A DNA stretch of 64,000 nt from Chakrabartyella piscis (GCA_030067835.1 CP092441.1:1488001-1552000); one strand, 5' to 3'. Shown: positions 25,839 through 35,484, counted from the stretch's first letter. Numbers and translations are program-made. Notes: generated by a model from the letters alone, not told the origin.

Positions 25839-26774
25839 ATGAAAAAGAAATTAGTAAGTGCTTTGATGGCAACAACAATGATCGCTATGATGGCAGGTTG
25901 TGGTTCTTCTACAGCTTCTACATCTACAGAAGCAGCTCCAGCAGAAACAGCAGTAGCTACAGAAGAAGTAGCAGCTCCAGCAGTGGAAGAAGTTGCAACA
26001 GCTTCTGGTTTGATTACAGTTTTGACTCGTGAAGATGGTTCTGGTACAAGAGGTGCTTTCACAGAAATCACAGGTGTTCACGATGGTGACAACGACAATA
26101 CAACAGTAGAAGCATCTGTACAAAACAGCACAGGTAAAGTTATGACAGCAGTAGCAGCTGACCCACAAGCAATCGGTTACATCTCTTTGGGTTCTTTGGA
26201 TGATACAGTAAAAGCTGTAACAGTAGAAGGTATTGAAGCTACACCAGAAAACATCTTGGATGGTTCTTACTTGGTAGCAAGACCTTTCAACATTGCAACT
26301 TTGACAGGTGCTGATTTGAGTCCTGTTGCAGTAGAATTGCTTGAATTTGTATTCACACAAGAAATGCAAGATGTTGCTGAAGAAGAAGGTTTCATTCCTG
26401 TACCTGTAACAACAGATAGCTTCGAATCTGCACAACCTTCTGGTACAATCACTGTTGGTGGCTCCACATCCGTATATCCTTTGATGGAAGTAATGGTAGA
26501 AGCATACTTGGAACTTAACCCTAATGCTACAATCAATATCGAAGGTGTTGGTTCTTCCTCTGGTATGAACGGTGCTGCTGATGGTACATTTGATATTGGT
26601 ATGGCTTCTCGTGAAATGAAAGATTCAGAAAAAGAAGTTTTGACAGGATATGTTTTGGCACAAGATGGTATCGCAGTTGTTGTAAACAATGAAAACCCTC
26701 TTGAAAACGTAACAATCGAACAAATCAAAGCTATCTACACAGGTGAAGTTACAGATTACTCTGAATTGTACTAA
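25839..26774 (+). CDS. pstS: Phosphate-binding lipoprotein PstS, circularly permuted
   Basis: Captures phosphate outside the membrane for the PstCAB transporter. Lipoprotein signal with lipobox MAGC (Cys21), then an Ala/Thr/Glu-rich linker. The order of the binding-domain blocks is reversed relative to ordinary PstS. Residues 59-190 hold what is normally the second half: LTREDGSGTRGAF (62-74), AIGYISLGS and a segment ending EEEGFIPV. Residues 203-311 hold what is normally the first half: ITVGGSTSVYPLM, SSSGMNGAADG, DIGMASREM, DGIAVVVN and IYTGE. All parts of the phosphate site are therefore present in a permuted order. ATG 25839 follows AGAGGAG. Leads the pst operon. Confidence 0.88.
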   Translation: MKKKLVSALMATTMIAMMAGCGSSTASTSTEAAPAETAVATEEVAAPAVEEVATASGLITVLTREDGSGTRGAFTEITGVHDGDNDNTTVEASVQNSTGKVMTAVAADPQAIGYISLGSLDDTVKAVTVEGIEATPENILDGSYLVARPFNIATLTGADLSPVAVELLEFVFTQEMQDVAEEEGFIPVPVTTDSFESAQPSGTITVGGSTSVYPLMEVMVEAYLELNPNATINIEGVGSSSGMNGAADGTFDIGMASREMKDSEKEVLTGYVLAQDGIAVVVNNENPLENVTIEQIKAIYTGEVTDYSELY

Positions 26775-26776
26775 TA

Positions 26777-26935
26777 AGCGTGTTGCTCACACGCTCACTT
26801 GAAATCAGGATTTCAAGTGGTAAATAGAGGTGAAAAAGCAATTTCCTCGTACAAGTGCATCTACGAAGCACCTAGAAATCGCTTTTGTCCTCAACGAAAG
26901 TAAATTCCGTCTGCGGATTGAAAGTCTGCGACGCT
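26777..26935 (+). repeat. Structured 3'-UTR repeat, copy 1
   Basis: Begins 2 bases after the pstS stop. Hairpin AGCGTGT/ACACGCT, hairpin ACTTGAAAT-CAGG-ATTTCAAGT, then a long interrupted stem GAGG..AAAAGC..ATTTC / GAAAT..GCTTTT..CCTC around an inner TCGTA/TACGA or GTGC/GCAC pairing; ends GTCTGCGACGCT. Copy 2 at 46583-46746, deleted copy at 5999-6042. Confidence 0.75.
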
Positions 26936-26968
26936 AAAACCAAAACGAATTGGTTTGTCATTAATCTG

Positions 26969-26995
26969 AGGGGCTTCCAAGGGGAGCCCTTCTTT
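26969..26995 (+). terminator. Possible attenuator between pstS and pstC
   Basis: AGGGGCT / AGCCCTT stem (one G-T pair) followed by CTTT. A leaky stop here would give more PstS than PstCAB, as seen in many pst operons; inference. Confidence 0.4.
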
Positions 26996-27017
26996 GCAGT
27001 TTATCAGGAGGAACCGA

Positions 27018-27908
27018 ATGTTAAGAGAAAAAGGAAAAGAACGTATTTATGAAATATTCTTTTTATTGATTGCATCACTTTCCATTGTTTGTGTACTTGT
27101 AATATGTGTATTTTTGTTTGGCCAAGGGATTCCAGCAATGCAAAAGATTGGTTTGTTTGATTTTTTAACAGGCACAACATGGAACCCAGCCAATGAATCA
27201 AATCCATCTTTTGGTATTTTTCCAATGATTCTTGGTAGTATTTACATCACTGCTGGTGCAATCATTGTAGGTGTACCCATTGGTGTTTTGACAGCAATTT
27301 TTATGACAAAGTACTGTCCAGATCATTTTTATAAATTCTTAAAACCCGTTGTAGACCTTATGGCAGGGATTCCTTCCATTATCTATGGTTTCTTTGGTAT
27401 GACTGTAATGGTTCCATTTATTCGTGATTTCTTCAATGGATTTGGAATCAAAGCATTGCAAACAAATGGTTTGAGTATTTTTACAGCATCTTTGTTGCTT
27501 GGGTTTATGATTTTGCCTACAGTCATCAACTTGAGTGAAAGTGCAATCAGAGCAGTACCAGACTTCTATTATGAAGGGTCCAGAGCTTTGGGTGCAACAC
27601 ATGAAAAAGCGGTATTCCAAGTGGTTTTGCCAGCAGCAAAATCCGGTGTTTTGGCATCTGTTGTATTGGGTATTGGACGTGCAATCGGTGAAACAATGGC
27701 AGTCATCATGGTTGCTGGTAACCAAGCTCGTATTACAACCAATATTCTTTCGGGTATCAGAACTTTGACAGCAAACGTAGTAATCGAAATGGCATATGCC
27801 GCAGATTTACATAAAGAAGCATTGATTGCAACTGGTGTAGTTCTCTTCGTATTTATTTTGATTATAAATCTTTGTTTTTCCATTGTAAAAAGAAAGGTTG
27901 GGAACTAA
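27018..27908 (+). CDS. pstC: Phosphate ABC transporter permease PstC
   Basis: 296-residue inner-membrane subunit of the high-affinity phosphate importer, six helices. The EAA loop reads EGSRALGATHEKAVFQVVLP, and the [12 protein letters not shown] helix is typical of PstC/PstA. ATG 27018 follows CAGGAGG; an earlier TTG at 26994 lies in the hairpin region. pstA follows with no gap. Confidence 0.93.
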   Translation: MLREKGKERIYEIFFLLIASLSIVCVLVICVFLFGQGIPAMQKIGLFDFLTGTTWNPANESNPSFGIFPMILGSIYITAGAIIVGVPIGVLTAIFMTKYCPDHFYKFLKPVVDLMAGIPSIIYGFFGMTVMVPFIRDFFNGFGIKALQTNGLSIFTASLLLGFMILPTVINLSESAIRAVPDFYYEGSRALGATHEKAVFQVVLPAAKSGVLASVVLGIGRAIGETMAVIMVAGNQARITTNILSGIRTLTANVVIEMAYAADLHKEALIATGVVLFVFILIINLCFSIVKRKVGN

Positions 27909-28757
27909 ATGAAGAAATTAAATCCATTGAAATTTTTGGTGTATGCAGCAGCATTTTTCACAATTGCAGTTGTAGTATACATCATTGGATATATCTTATA
28001 TAAAGGTGCTCCACAAATCGTAACAGAAATTTCCAACTACATGCAAGGGGAATATTCCTTGTTCGATTACAAATATAGCTCCAAAAATGTTTCCCTTGTG
28101 CCATCTGTCATCAATACCTTAATTATGATTGTCATTTCCCTTGGTATTTCCACAGTCTTGGGTGTGTCCACAGCAATCTACTTGGTGGAATATGCAAAAA
28201 CTGGTAACAAATTTGTAGAAATCATCCGTATCACATCAGAAACACTTTCTGGTATTCCTTCCATTATTTATGGTTTGTTTGGTATGATTTTCTTCGTTAC
28301 ATATGTTGGTTTGGGATTCTCATTGATTTCTGGTATTTTGACGGTAGCCATTATGATTTTACCTTTGATTATCAGATCCACAGAAGAAGCATTGAAAGCA
28401 GTTCCTATGAGTTATCGTGAAGCAAGTTTTGGTTTGGGGGCAGCAAAGCTTAGAACCATTTGGGTGATTATTTTACCATCTGCAATGAACGGTGTTTTGG
28501 CAGGTATTATTCTTGCAATTGGTCGTGTCATTGGGGAAACAGCAGCTTTGTTGTATACTTCTGGAACCACCACACAAGTTGCAACAAACTTTATGGAAAG
28601 TGGTGGTAGAACCTTGTCAGTTCATATGTATATGTTGACCAGTGAAGGAACTCATTTTGAACAAGCATATGCAACAGCAGCAATCTTGTTATTGGTGGTT
28701 GTTTTGATCAACGCACTTTCCTATGTACTTGCAAAAAGACTCACGAAAGGGAGATAA
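27909..28757 (+). CDS. pstA: Phosphate ABC transporter permease PstA
   Basis: 282-residue partner permease. It shows [36 protein letters not shown] and [16 protein letters not shown], all family hallmarks. Six predicted helices. ATG is immediately after the pstC stop, with AAAGG in the end of pstC as ribosome site. Confidence 0.93.
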   Translation: MKKLNPLKFLVYAAAFFTIAVVVYIIGYILYKGAPQIVTEISNYMQGEYSLFDYKYSSKNVSLVPSVINTLIMIVISLGISTVLGVSTAIYLVEYAKTGNKFVEIIRITSETLSGIPSIIYGLFGMIFFVTYVGLGFSLISGILTVAIMILPLIIRSTEEALKAVPMSYREASFGLGAAKLRTIWVIILPSAMNGVLAGIILAIGRVIGETAALLYTSGTTTQVATNFMESGGRTLSVHMYMLTSEGTHFEQAYATAAILLLVVVLINALSYVLAKRLTKGR

Positions 28758-28759
28758 AA

Positions 28760-29521
28760 ATGGATAATAAAATCAAATTTGAAATGAAGGATGTAAATCT
28801 ATATTATGGTGATTTTCATGCCCTCAAAAATGTCAATCTTGCAGTGCCAGAAAAAGAAATTACAGCATTCATTGGTCCTTCTGGTTGTGGAAAATCCACA
28901 TTGCTCAAAAGTCTCAACCGTATGAATGACTTGGTAGAAGGATGTAAAATCACAGGCGATTTTTTGTTGGATGGTGAAGATATCTATGACAAACGTATGG
29001 ATATCAACAAATTACGTAAACGTGTGGGTATGGTATTCCAAAAACCAAATCCTTTCCCAATGAGCATCTACGATAACATTGCTTATGGACCAAGAACACA
29101 CGGCATCAAAAACAAAACAGAATTGGATGGCATTGTAGAAGAAGCGCTGAAAAATGCAGCAATCTGGGATGAATGCAAAGATAGACTGAAAAAATCTGCA
29201 CTCGGTATGAGTGGTGGTCAACAACAAAGACTTTGCATTGCAAGAGCGTTGGCAGTGCAACCAGAAATCTTGTTGATGGATGAACCAACATCTGCTTTGG
29301 ATCCAATTTCCACATCCAAAATTGAAGATTTGGCAATTGAACTCAAAGAAAAATATACAATCGTAATCGTTACCCATAATATGCAACAAGCAACTCGTAT
29401 TTCTGATCAAACAGCATTCTTCCTTTTGGGTGAAGTTGTGGAAATGAATCAAACAGAAAAATTGTTCTCTATGCCACAGGATAAGAGAACAGAGGACTAT
29501 ATTACAGGGAGGTTCGGTTGA
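28760..29521 (+). CDS. pstB: Phosphate ABC transporter ATP-binding protein PstB
   Basis: 253-residue ATPase driving phosphate uptake. Walker [10 protein letters not shown], the PstB-specific [18 protein letters not shown], signature MSGGQQQR, Walker [13 protein letters not shown]-loop VTHNM. Starts 2 bases after pstA. Confidence 0.95.
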   Translation: MDNKIKFEMKDVNLYYGDFHALKNVNLAVPEKEITAFIGPSGCGKSTLLKSLNRMNDLVEGCKITGDFLLDGEDIYDKRMDINKLRKRVGMVFQKPNPFPMSIYDNIAYGPRTHGIKNKTELDGIVEEALKNAAIWDECKDRLKKSALGMSGGQQQRLCIARALAVQPEILLMDEPTSALDPISTSKIEDLAIELKEKYTIVIVTHNMQQATRISDQTAFFLLGEVVEMNQTEKLFSMPQDKRTEDYITGRFG

Positions 29522-29524
29522 TTT

Positions 29525-30166
29525 ATGCGTACAAGATATAATGAACAACTCAACAAATTACATTTGCAAATTGTTACCATGGGTACTATGTGTGAACAAG
29601 CCATTTCCAAAGCAACAAAAGCCCTTACAGAAGGGGATATGGTTTTGGCAGGAGAAGTTGTTGCAGGTGATGCAGCAGTCAACCAACAAGAAAGAGATGT
29701 GGAAGCGCTTTGCTTGAAATTGTTGTTGCAGCAACAACCAGTGGCAAGCGATTTGCGTAAAATTTCTTCTATTCTCAAAATGTTGACAGACTTGGAACGT
29801 ATTGGCGATCAAGCAGCAGATATTGCTGAAATTGTAAAGAAAAATAATTTGAAATTACCAGAAAAATACCTTCATGTTTGTAAAATGGGTGTTGCAGCAG
29901 TCGGGATGGTTTCAGATGCCATTGCAGCTTATGTGAATAACGATTTGGAGCTTGCAAAAGAGGTTATAGCAAGAGATGACGAAGTGGATGAATTGTTTAC
30001 AAAAGTAAGAACAGAACTTTTGAATGACCTTGCAAAAGATAACCATACAGAAGGTGAAATTCTTCTCAACTTGTTTATGGTCATCAAATATTATGAACGT
30101 ATTGGCGACCATGCAACCAATGTAGCGGAATGGGTTGCATACGCTTTGACAGGCGAAAAGGCATAA
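29525..30166 (+). CDS. phoU: Phosphate regulatory protein PhoU (pst-linked)
   Basis: 213 residues with two PhoU three-helix repeats, each with the DLERIGDQAADIAE / YERIGDHATNVAEW metal-binding motif. Links the Pst transporter to PhoR signalling and restrains uptake when phosphate is ample. Last gene of the operon, 3 bases after pstB. A paralogue is at 41698 and a PhoU domain ends the Na/Pi carrier at 49744. Confidence 0.93.
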   Translation: MRTRYNEQLNKLHLQIVTMGTMCEQAISKATKALTEGDMVLAGEVVAGDAAVNQQERDVEALCLKLLLQQQPVASDLRKISSILKMLTDLERIGDQAADIAEIVKKNNLKLPEKYLHVCKMGVAAVGMVSDAIAAYVNNDLELAKEVIARDDEVDELFTKVRTELLNDLAKDNHTEGEILLNLFMVIKYYERIGDHATNVAEWVAYALTGEKA

Positions 30167-30181
30167 CAATTCTTCTATAAA

Positions 30182-30213
30182 GAGTCCAATCATTTCGGTG
30201 GTTGGGCTTTTTT
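30182..30213 (+). terminator. Terminator of the pst-phoU operon
   Basis: AGTCCAATC / GGTTGGGCT stem, then a T-run. Confidence 0.8.
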
Positions 30214-30284
30214 GTATGTTTGACGATAATATTTCTACTGTGGTATACTGAATCATAAGTTGTCACAAAATATAAATTTGTAGT

Positions 30285-30515
30285 TGTAGGGTTGATTCAT
30301 GAATCAACTGTTATAAATTACCACAAAATTCAAATATGACACACTTGTAGAGGATGGATTTCCCATCCTGTCATTGAATCACCACGCAAACCACGTAGGC
30401 GTCATTCCGAGTTATCGAGGAATCCGAATCACAAACCAAAGATTCTTCGTCATTGCATTCCTCTGAATGACAATGCATTGGTGTACGTTTGTAGGGGAGT
30501 ACCATTGGTCGCCCG
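30285..30515. repeat. Cluster of TGTAGGGG hairpins and a CATTCAGAGGA unit
   Basis: TTGATTCATGAATCAA hairpin (30285-30310), GGATGGATTTCCCATCC hairpin (30346-30372), a reverse CATTC unit (about 30432-30470) and GGGGAGTACC/GGTCGCCC (30490-30515). No gene is supported in the phoU-recG gap. Confidence 0.75.
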
Positions 30516-30628
30516 TAGGTTTGCATTTTATTATTCACGATTCATTCTTCACCATTCACTTCATCTCATTACATGAGATTATAGGCGTAATACAACATTA
30601 AAACAGAAATCATGAAAGGAGGAACCTT

Positions 30629-32671
30629 ATGGACTGGAAATCACCAGTTGCTATGCTCAAAGGCATTGGAGAACAAAGAGAAAAGAAGTTGAATCGTTTG
30701 GGGATTTTCACCATAGAAGATCTCTTAACCCATTTTCCTAGAGAATACAAAGATAGAAGCCAAATGACCCATATTGGGGATTTGGAATTGAATGAAGAAA
30801 GTACATTTTTGGCACAAGTCAAATTCCAAGGGGATAATATTCGTTTGGGACGTTTTTTGTTGACACGCATTATGGTTGGTGACGAAACAGGTGTGGTTGG
30901 TGCTTTGTGGTACAACCAACCCTATTTGAAAAATACTTTAATTGTAGGAAACTGGTATCTCATCACAGGTAAACTGCAAAAAAAATATGGCAAAAATGAA
31001 GTGGTGGTCAGTGATTTTGAAAAAGTAGGCGACAACTTTGCAGGAGGTAGAATTCTGCCTATTTATCCAAGTGTAGAAGGACTTTCTCAGAAGATGTTGC
31101 GTAATTTGATGGAAGAAGCATTGGAGCAAGTGGGTTCCAATTTACAGGAATATTTGCCTGTGGACATCCGTAAAAAATGCCACTTGGCAGAACGTAATTT
31201 TGCAATAGAAGAAATCCATTTTCCAAAAACAGAGGAAAGTTTCCATGATGCCAGAAGACGATTGGTATTTGAAGAATTTTTTGTATTACAAGGTGCTTTG
31301 TTGACTTTGAAATCACAATTGACGGATATTGGAACAGGAATCCAATTCAAAAATCCAGATGCAATGACTGCATTTCAAAAGACATTACCCTTTGATTTGA
31401 CGGGTGCACAAAAACGTGTTTTGGGTGAAATGCAAGCTGAAATCTTAGATGGCAAACGTATGAATCGTTTGGTGCAAGGGGATGTAGGTAGTGGGAAAAC
31501 AGCAGTTGCAATGACCATAGCCTATTGGGCAATTCAAAATGGGTACCAAGTTGCAATGATGGCGCCAACAGAGGTTTTGGCAAACCAACATATGCAATCC
31601 TTTTCAGAAAGTTTCAGCAAATTGGGTATTGAAACGGTGTTATTGACTGGAGCACTGAAGGCTAAAGAAAAACGAGAAGCCTTGGCAAAAGTGGCAAATG
31701 GTGAAGCCAAAATGATTGTAGGTACCCATGCTGTTATGCAAAAAGGTGTGGAATATCATAATCTTGCATTGGCAATTACAGATGAACAGCATCGTTTTGG
31801 CGTACGTCAAAGAGGTGCACTCACAGAAAAAGGCGATGAACCGCATACTTTGATTATGACAGCAACACCCATTCCAAGAACCTTGGCTTTGATTTTATAT
31901 GGGGATTTGGATATTTCCATTTTGGATGAATTGCCACCTGGCAGACAAAAAATCGATACCATGGCAGTGGATAGTAGATACCATGAGCGGATTTATACAT
32001 TCTTGGAACGTGAAGTGGCAAAAGGTAGACAGGGGTATGTGATTTGTCCTATGATTGCAGAAAATGAGAAAATTGAAGTACAAAATGTACTGGATTATAC
32101 AGAAGAATTGCGTGCACGTCTCAAAAATTGTAGAGTTGCTTGTGTTCATGGGAAGCAAAAACCAAAAGAAAAGCAAGAAACTATGGAATTATTTGCAGAA
32201 GGTGAGTTGGATATTTTGGTGTCTACAACGGTTATAGAGGTTGGAATCAATGTACCCAATTCCACAATCATGCTCATTGAAAATGCAGAACGTTTTGGCT
32301 TGGCACAACTCCATCAGTTGCGTGGTCGTGTAGGACGTGGAGGAGAAAAATCATATTGTATCTTGGTCAGTGATTCCAAATCCAAATTGTCCAAAGAACG
32401 CCTCAAAACTTTGGTGGATTCTGATGATGGGTTTGTGATTTCGGAAACGGATTTGAAACTGCGTGGTACTGGTGAATTCTTTGGCACCAGACAACATGGT
32501 TTACCAGAGCTTAAAATTGCAAATATGTATACAGACATGCCTATTTTATTGGAAGCACAAAAAGCTGCCATTTCTTGGCTTGCAGATGAATTTGCTTGCA
32601 CAGAAGATGAAAATGAGAAATTATGCCAACATTTTGGAGAATTATTACAAGGGAAAACCTTATATATTTGA
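30629..32671 (+). CDS. recG: ATP-dependent DNA helicase RecG
   Basis: Reverses stalled forks and branch-migrates Holliday junctions. 680 residues, normal length. Wedge/OB domain (about 60-160), Walker A GDVGSGKTAVA, DEQHRFGVRQR box, TATPIPRTLAL, and the C-terminal helicase block STTVIEVGINVPN followed by LHQLRGRVGRG. ATG follows AAAGGAGG. Followed by rsmD and coaD, as in many Firmicutes. Confidence 0.95.
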   Translation: MDWKSPVAMLKGIGEQREKKLNRLGIFTIEDLLTHFPREYKDRSQMTHIGDLELNEESTFLAQVKFQGDNIRLGRFLLTRIMVGDETGVVGALWYNQPYLKNTLIVGNWYLITGKLQKKYGKNEVVVSDFEKVGDNFAGGRILPIYPSVEGLSQKMLRNLMEEALEQVGSNLQEYLPVDIRKKCHLAERNFAIEEIHFPKTEESFHDARRRLVFEEFFVLQGALLTLKSQLTDIGTGIQFKNPDAMTAFQKTLPFDLTGAQKRVLGEMQAEILDGKRMNRLVQGDVGSGKTAVAMTIAYWAIQNGYQVAMMAPTEVLANQHMQSFSESFSKLGIETVLLTGALKAKEKREALAKVANGEAKMIVGTHAVMQKGVEYHNLALAITDEQHRFGVRQRGALTEKGDEPHTLIMTATPIPRTLALILYGDLDISILDELPPGRQKIDTMAVDSRYHERIYTFLEREVAKGRQGYVICPMIAENEKIEVQNVLDYTEELRARLKNCRVACVHGKQKPKEKQETMELFAEGELDILVSTTVIEVGINVPNSTIMLIENAERFGLAQLHQLRGRVGRGGEKSYCILVSDSKSKLSKERLKTLVDSDDGFVISETDLKLRGTGEFFGTRQHGLPELKIANMYTDMPILLEAQKAAISWLADEFACTEDENEKLCQHFGELLQGKTLYI

Positions 32672-32754
32672 TGGTAGAACCGTTGTTTTTCTGTATAAAA
32701 ATGTGATGAATTGTGAAAAAAATTGCAATTATCATATCTTTAAGCGTTTTTTTA

Positions 32755-32783
32755 TTGTATTTTTCTTGAATTTTTGTTATAGT
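32755..32783 (+). promoter_or_regulatory. Promoter of rsmD-coaD
   Basis: TTGTAT, 17 bases, TATAGT in the 149-base recG-rsmD gap. Confidence 0.7.
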
Positions 32784-32820
32784 AACGATATATGCAAAAA
32801 AGAAAGTTAGGAGATATGAT

Positions 32821-33390
32821 ATGCGTGTTATCGCAGGTAGTGCAAAAGGAAGAAAATTACAAACCATCGAAGGTTTGAATACCAGACCCACAACAGACAG
32901 AATTAAAGAAACCTTGTTCAACATTATGGCGTTTGATATGCCAAGAAAACAGTTTTTGGATTTGTTTTCTGGAAGCGGTGCCATTGGTATTGAAGCTTTG
33001 AGCAGAGGAGCAGAACAAGCTGTTTTTGTGGAACAAAGTGCAGAATGTGTCAACATCATCAAATCCAATTTGGAACATACTTTGCTTGCAGAAAATGGAC
33101 GAGTTTTGCAAATGTCTGTTTTGGATGGATTGGACAAGTTGGCATCAGAAGGTGCAACCTTTGATATTATCTTTATGGATCCTCCTTATGCAGCTGGTTT
33201 ATCAGAAGCTACACTAGAGGCAATTGTTGCCAAGGGTTTATTGGAAAAAGATGGATATATTGTTTTGGAACGTTCTGCTGAAATACCGTTACCTGAAGTG
33301 GATGGGTTATCTGTGTTGCGTGAGAAAAAATATAAAACAACGGTATTATCCTTTTTGGGTTTTGCAGATTTGGAGGAAGAAGAATCATGA
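32821..33390 (+). CDS. rsmD: 16S rRNA (guanine-966-N2)-methyltransferase
   Basis: 189 residues. N-terminal MRVIAGSAKGRKL and RPTTDRIKETLFNI are diagnostic for RsmD; LDLFSGSGAIGIEALSRG is the SAM-binding loop and FMDPPY the catalytic motif. Modifies G966 of 16S rRNA in the small subunit. Overlaps coaD by 4 bases. Confidence 0.95.
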   Translation: MRVIAGSAKGRKLQTIEGLNTRPTTDRIKETLFNIMAFDMPRKQFLDLFSGSGAIGIEALSRGAEQAVFVEQSAECVNIIKSNLEHTLLAENGRVLQMSVLDGLDKLASEGATFDIIFMDPPYAAGLSEATLEAIVAKGLLEKDGYIVLERSAEIPLPEVDGLSVLREKKYKTTVLSFLGFADLEEEES

Positions 33391-33866
33391 GAAAAGCAAT
33401 ATATGGTGGTAGTTTTGATCCTGTTACATTGGGTCATTTGGATATCATCAGACGTGCAGCAAAGATGTTTGATGTTTTGGTGGTTGCGGTTTTGGAAAAT
33501 CCTAACAAAAAAACATTGTTTACTGTAGCTGAAAGAAAATCTCATTTGGAATTGGTTTTGAAAGATATGCCAAATGTAGAAGTGGATTCTTTCGAAGGAC
33601 TTTTGGCAGAATATGCAAAAAATATTGGTGCTGGTTTTGCAGTTAGGGGCTTGCGTAATGCAGTTGACTTTGCTTCAGAATATCAAATGCACTTAATTAA
33701 TCGCAAATTGGCAGAAGATTTGGAAACTGTTTTCTTGGCTGCTGATGAAGAACATATCAGTTTGAGTTCCACCAATGTCAAAGAAGTTGCAACCTTTGGT
33801 GGCGATATTGATTTTATGATACCTTTGGAAATTAAGCCATATATTACAGAAAAATATAAGAAATGA
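33387..33866 (+). CDS. coaD: Pantetheine-phosphate adenylyltransferase
   Basis: 159 residues; fourth step of coenzyme A synthesis. AIYGGSFDPVTLGHLDIIRR contains the nucleotidyltransferase T-x-G-H motif, and SLSSTNVKEVATFGGD is the C-terminal substrate block. Starts at an ATGA overlap with rsmD. Confidence 0.96.
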   Translation: MRKAIYGGSFDPVTLGHLDIIRRAAKMFDVLVVAVLENPNKKTLFTVAERKSHLELVLKDMPNVEVDSFEGLLAEYAKNIGAGFAVRGLRNAVDFASEYQMHLINRKLAEDLETVFLAADEEHISLSSTNVKEVATFGGDIDFMIPLEIKPYITEKYKK

Positions 33867-33877
33867 GGGAATAAAGT

Positions 33878-34381
33878 ATGGATTCTATTATGAATTTGTT
33901 GGAAGAAATGGAAGAAATTTTGGATTCTAGTCGTGCAGTGCCATTTAGCAACAAGGTGTCTGTAAATAAAGAAGAAATTTACGATATCATCAGCGACATT
34001 CGTGCAAAATTGCCCAATGAATTGAAACAATCCAAATGGGTGATCGAAGAAAGAAATAAAATCTTGATTGATGCACAAAGAGAAGCAGATGAAATCTTGA
34101 GAAATGCTGAAGATCGTATGAATCGTTTGGTGGATGCTAGTGAAGTAACCAAACGTGCACAAGACCAAGCAAGTGTCATTGTGGAAAATGCAAAACGTGC
34201 AGCAAAAGATATGCGTATCGGTGCCATTGAATATGCAGAAAATGTATTGGCAGATACAGAAGGCAAAATCAAAGAATTGAAAACCATTGTTTATGGTGAA
34301 AGCATTAAGACAGATGATTATTTTGCACAAATTTTGAATGTAGTAGGAGAAAACATCCAAGAATTGAAGTTGAGCAAATAA
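33878..34381 (+). CDS. Coiled-coil protein of the coaD-ylbJ neighbourhood
   Basis: 167 residues, almost wholly helical and charged, with a long coiled coil from about residue 50 to 125 (VIEERNKILIDAQREADEIL, then RMNRLVDASEV). Such proteins are often annotated as ATPase or F0 subunit b-like in Clostridia, but there is no P-loop and no membrane anchor. Function unknown. ATG follows GAGGGA, 11 bases after coaD. It converges on ylbJ with only 2 bases between the stops. Confidence 0.75.
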   Translation: MDSIMNLLEEMEEILDSSRAVPFSNKVSVNKEEIYDIISDIRAKLPNELKQSKWVIEERNKILIDAQREADEILRNAEDRMNRLVDASEVTKRAQDQASVIVENAKRAAKDMRIGAIEYAENVLADTEGKIKELKTIVYGESIKTDDYFAQILNVVGENIQELKLSK

Positions 34382-34383
34382 AA

Positions 34384-35484
34384 TCAGTGGTTTTTAAAAT
34401 GATGGTAAAGTGCCCATAGTAGTGCAAATAGGCAAAAAAACCAAGGCAATACAAAAGTGAATTTTGGTGAAAAAGCAATTTCTGTGAACATATGGGTGAC
34501 AGGAATTGCTTTTTTTGTATGTGGCAAAACAATTGGATATAAAAATGCAAAGCAAATAGAGCTAAAGATACCATTAAAAATTTTAGATAGAACATATCTT
34601 TTCTTGGAAATGGGTATATCGCCAAGAATGCCAAAGCTTTGCCCTAAAATGGAACATCCACCAAAAGATAGCAAAAAACAAACACCAATTAGTTGTATAA
34701 ATAACGAGTCAATAGATGCGGAAAGGGCATAAGCACCAGTGGTCATTTCCAAAATGCCACCTAGCATACCAGCAAAGTATGCACTTGAAACAAAAGGTGT
34801 AAATGGCTTTTCCAAAATTGTGAAAATACCATATACTGTGAATAGTTCTACCAAAATCGAGAACAAAAGGATATATCCACCAATTTGTCCAATGGTGTAT
34901 AAAGAATTGGCAATGGAACGTGGCAACAAACCAGTGATATCCTTTGATTGTATGGTTTTGGCTGTAAAATTGGAAATTTGAGAAGGGTATATCATTCTAT
35001 AAAGAATACCAGTCAAAATAGCACCCAAAATCCCACAAAGCAATAATAAATATCCCAAAAGTGGCTCGCCAAAAAATCCAGTTGCAACAGTGCCAACTAC
35101 AAAAAGTGGACCTGCATTGTTGGAAAAAGAAAGAATGTGTTGTGCTTCTGCCAAGGAGATTTTATCTTCTTCGTATAAAGTAGCAGTGATTTTGGCACCC
35201 ATAGGATACCCTGATAAAAGACCAAGAAATAATGGCAAAGCTGCAATACCAGAAAGTTTAAATATGGGTTGCATCAAAGGTTGCAAATAAATGCCAATTT
35301 TTTCTGCAAAACCTGTTTCCATCAAAATTTGACAACCAACCATAAAAGGAAATAGAGAAGGTAGAACACGCTCCAACCAAAGATAACAAGCATTTTGACC
35401 AGCCATTAGAATTGCTTGTGGTTGACACAGTAACGCAAATATGAAGAAGCAGGCACAAATCCCCAATAGATTGTTTTTTCTCAT
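34384..35484 (-). CDS. ylbJ: Sporulation integral membrane protein YlbJ
   Basis: 366-residue protein with about eight hydrophobic segments and nucleoside-transporter-like Gate motifs (ERVLPSLFPFMVG, LGLLSGYPMGAK, FSNNAGPLF). Needed in the mother cell for spore coat/cortex formation in Bacillus. In most relatives it is co-directional with coaD; here it is inverted. Supports a sporulating ancestry. Confidence 0.88.
   Translation of the reverse strand: MRKNNLLGICACFFIFALLCQPQAILMAGQNACYLWLERVLPSLFPFMVGCQILMETGFAEKIGIYLQPLMQPIFKLSGIAALPLFLGLLSGYPMGAKITATLYEEDKISLAEAQHILSFSNNAGPLFVVGTVATGFFGEPLLGYLLLLCGILGAILTGILYRMIYPSQISNFTAKTIQSKDITGLLPRSIANSLYTIGQIGGYILLFSILVELFTVYGIFTILEKPFTPFVSSAYFAGMLGGILEMTTGAYALSASIDSLFIQLIGVCFLLSFGGCSILGQSFGILGDIPISKKRYVLSKIFNGIFSSICFAFLYPIVLPHTKKAIPVTHMFTEIAFSPKFTFVLPWFFCLFALLWALYHHFKNH

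Noticed and set aside
25851..26435. 194-residue cysteine-rich minus-strand frame
   Set aside because: Antisense of pstS; the many Cys/Ser codons come from Ala/Thr codons on the coding strand.
26969..26995. Riboswitch between pstS and pstC
   Set aside because: Only a short hairpin is visible; no known aptamer motif.
33683..34360. 225-residue minus-strand frame
   Set aside because: Antisense to coaD and the coiled-coil gene.
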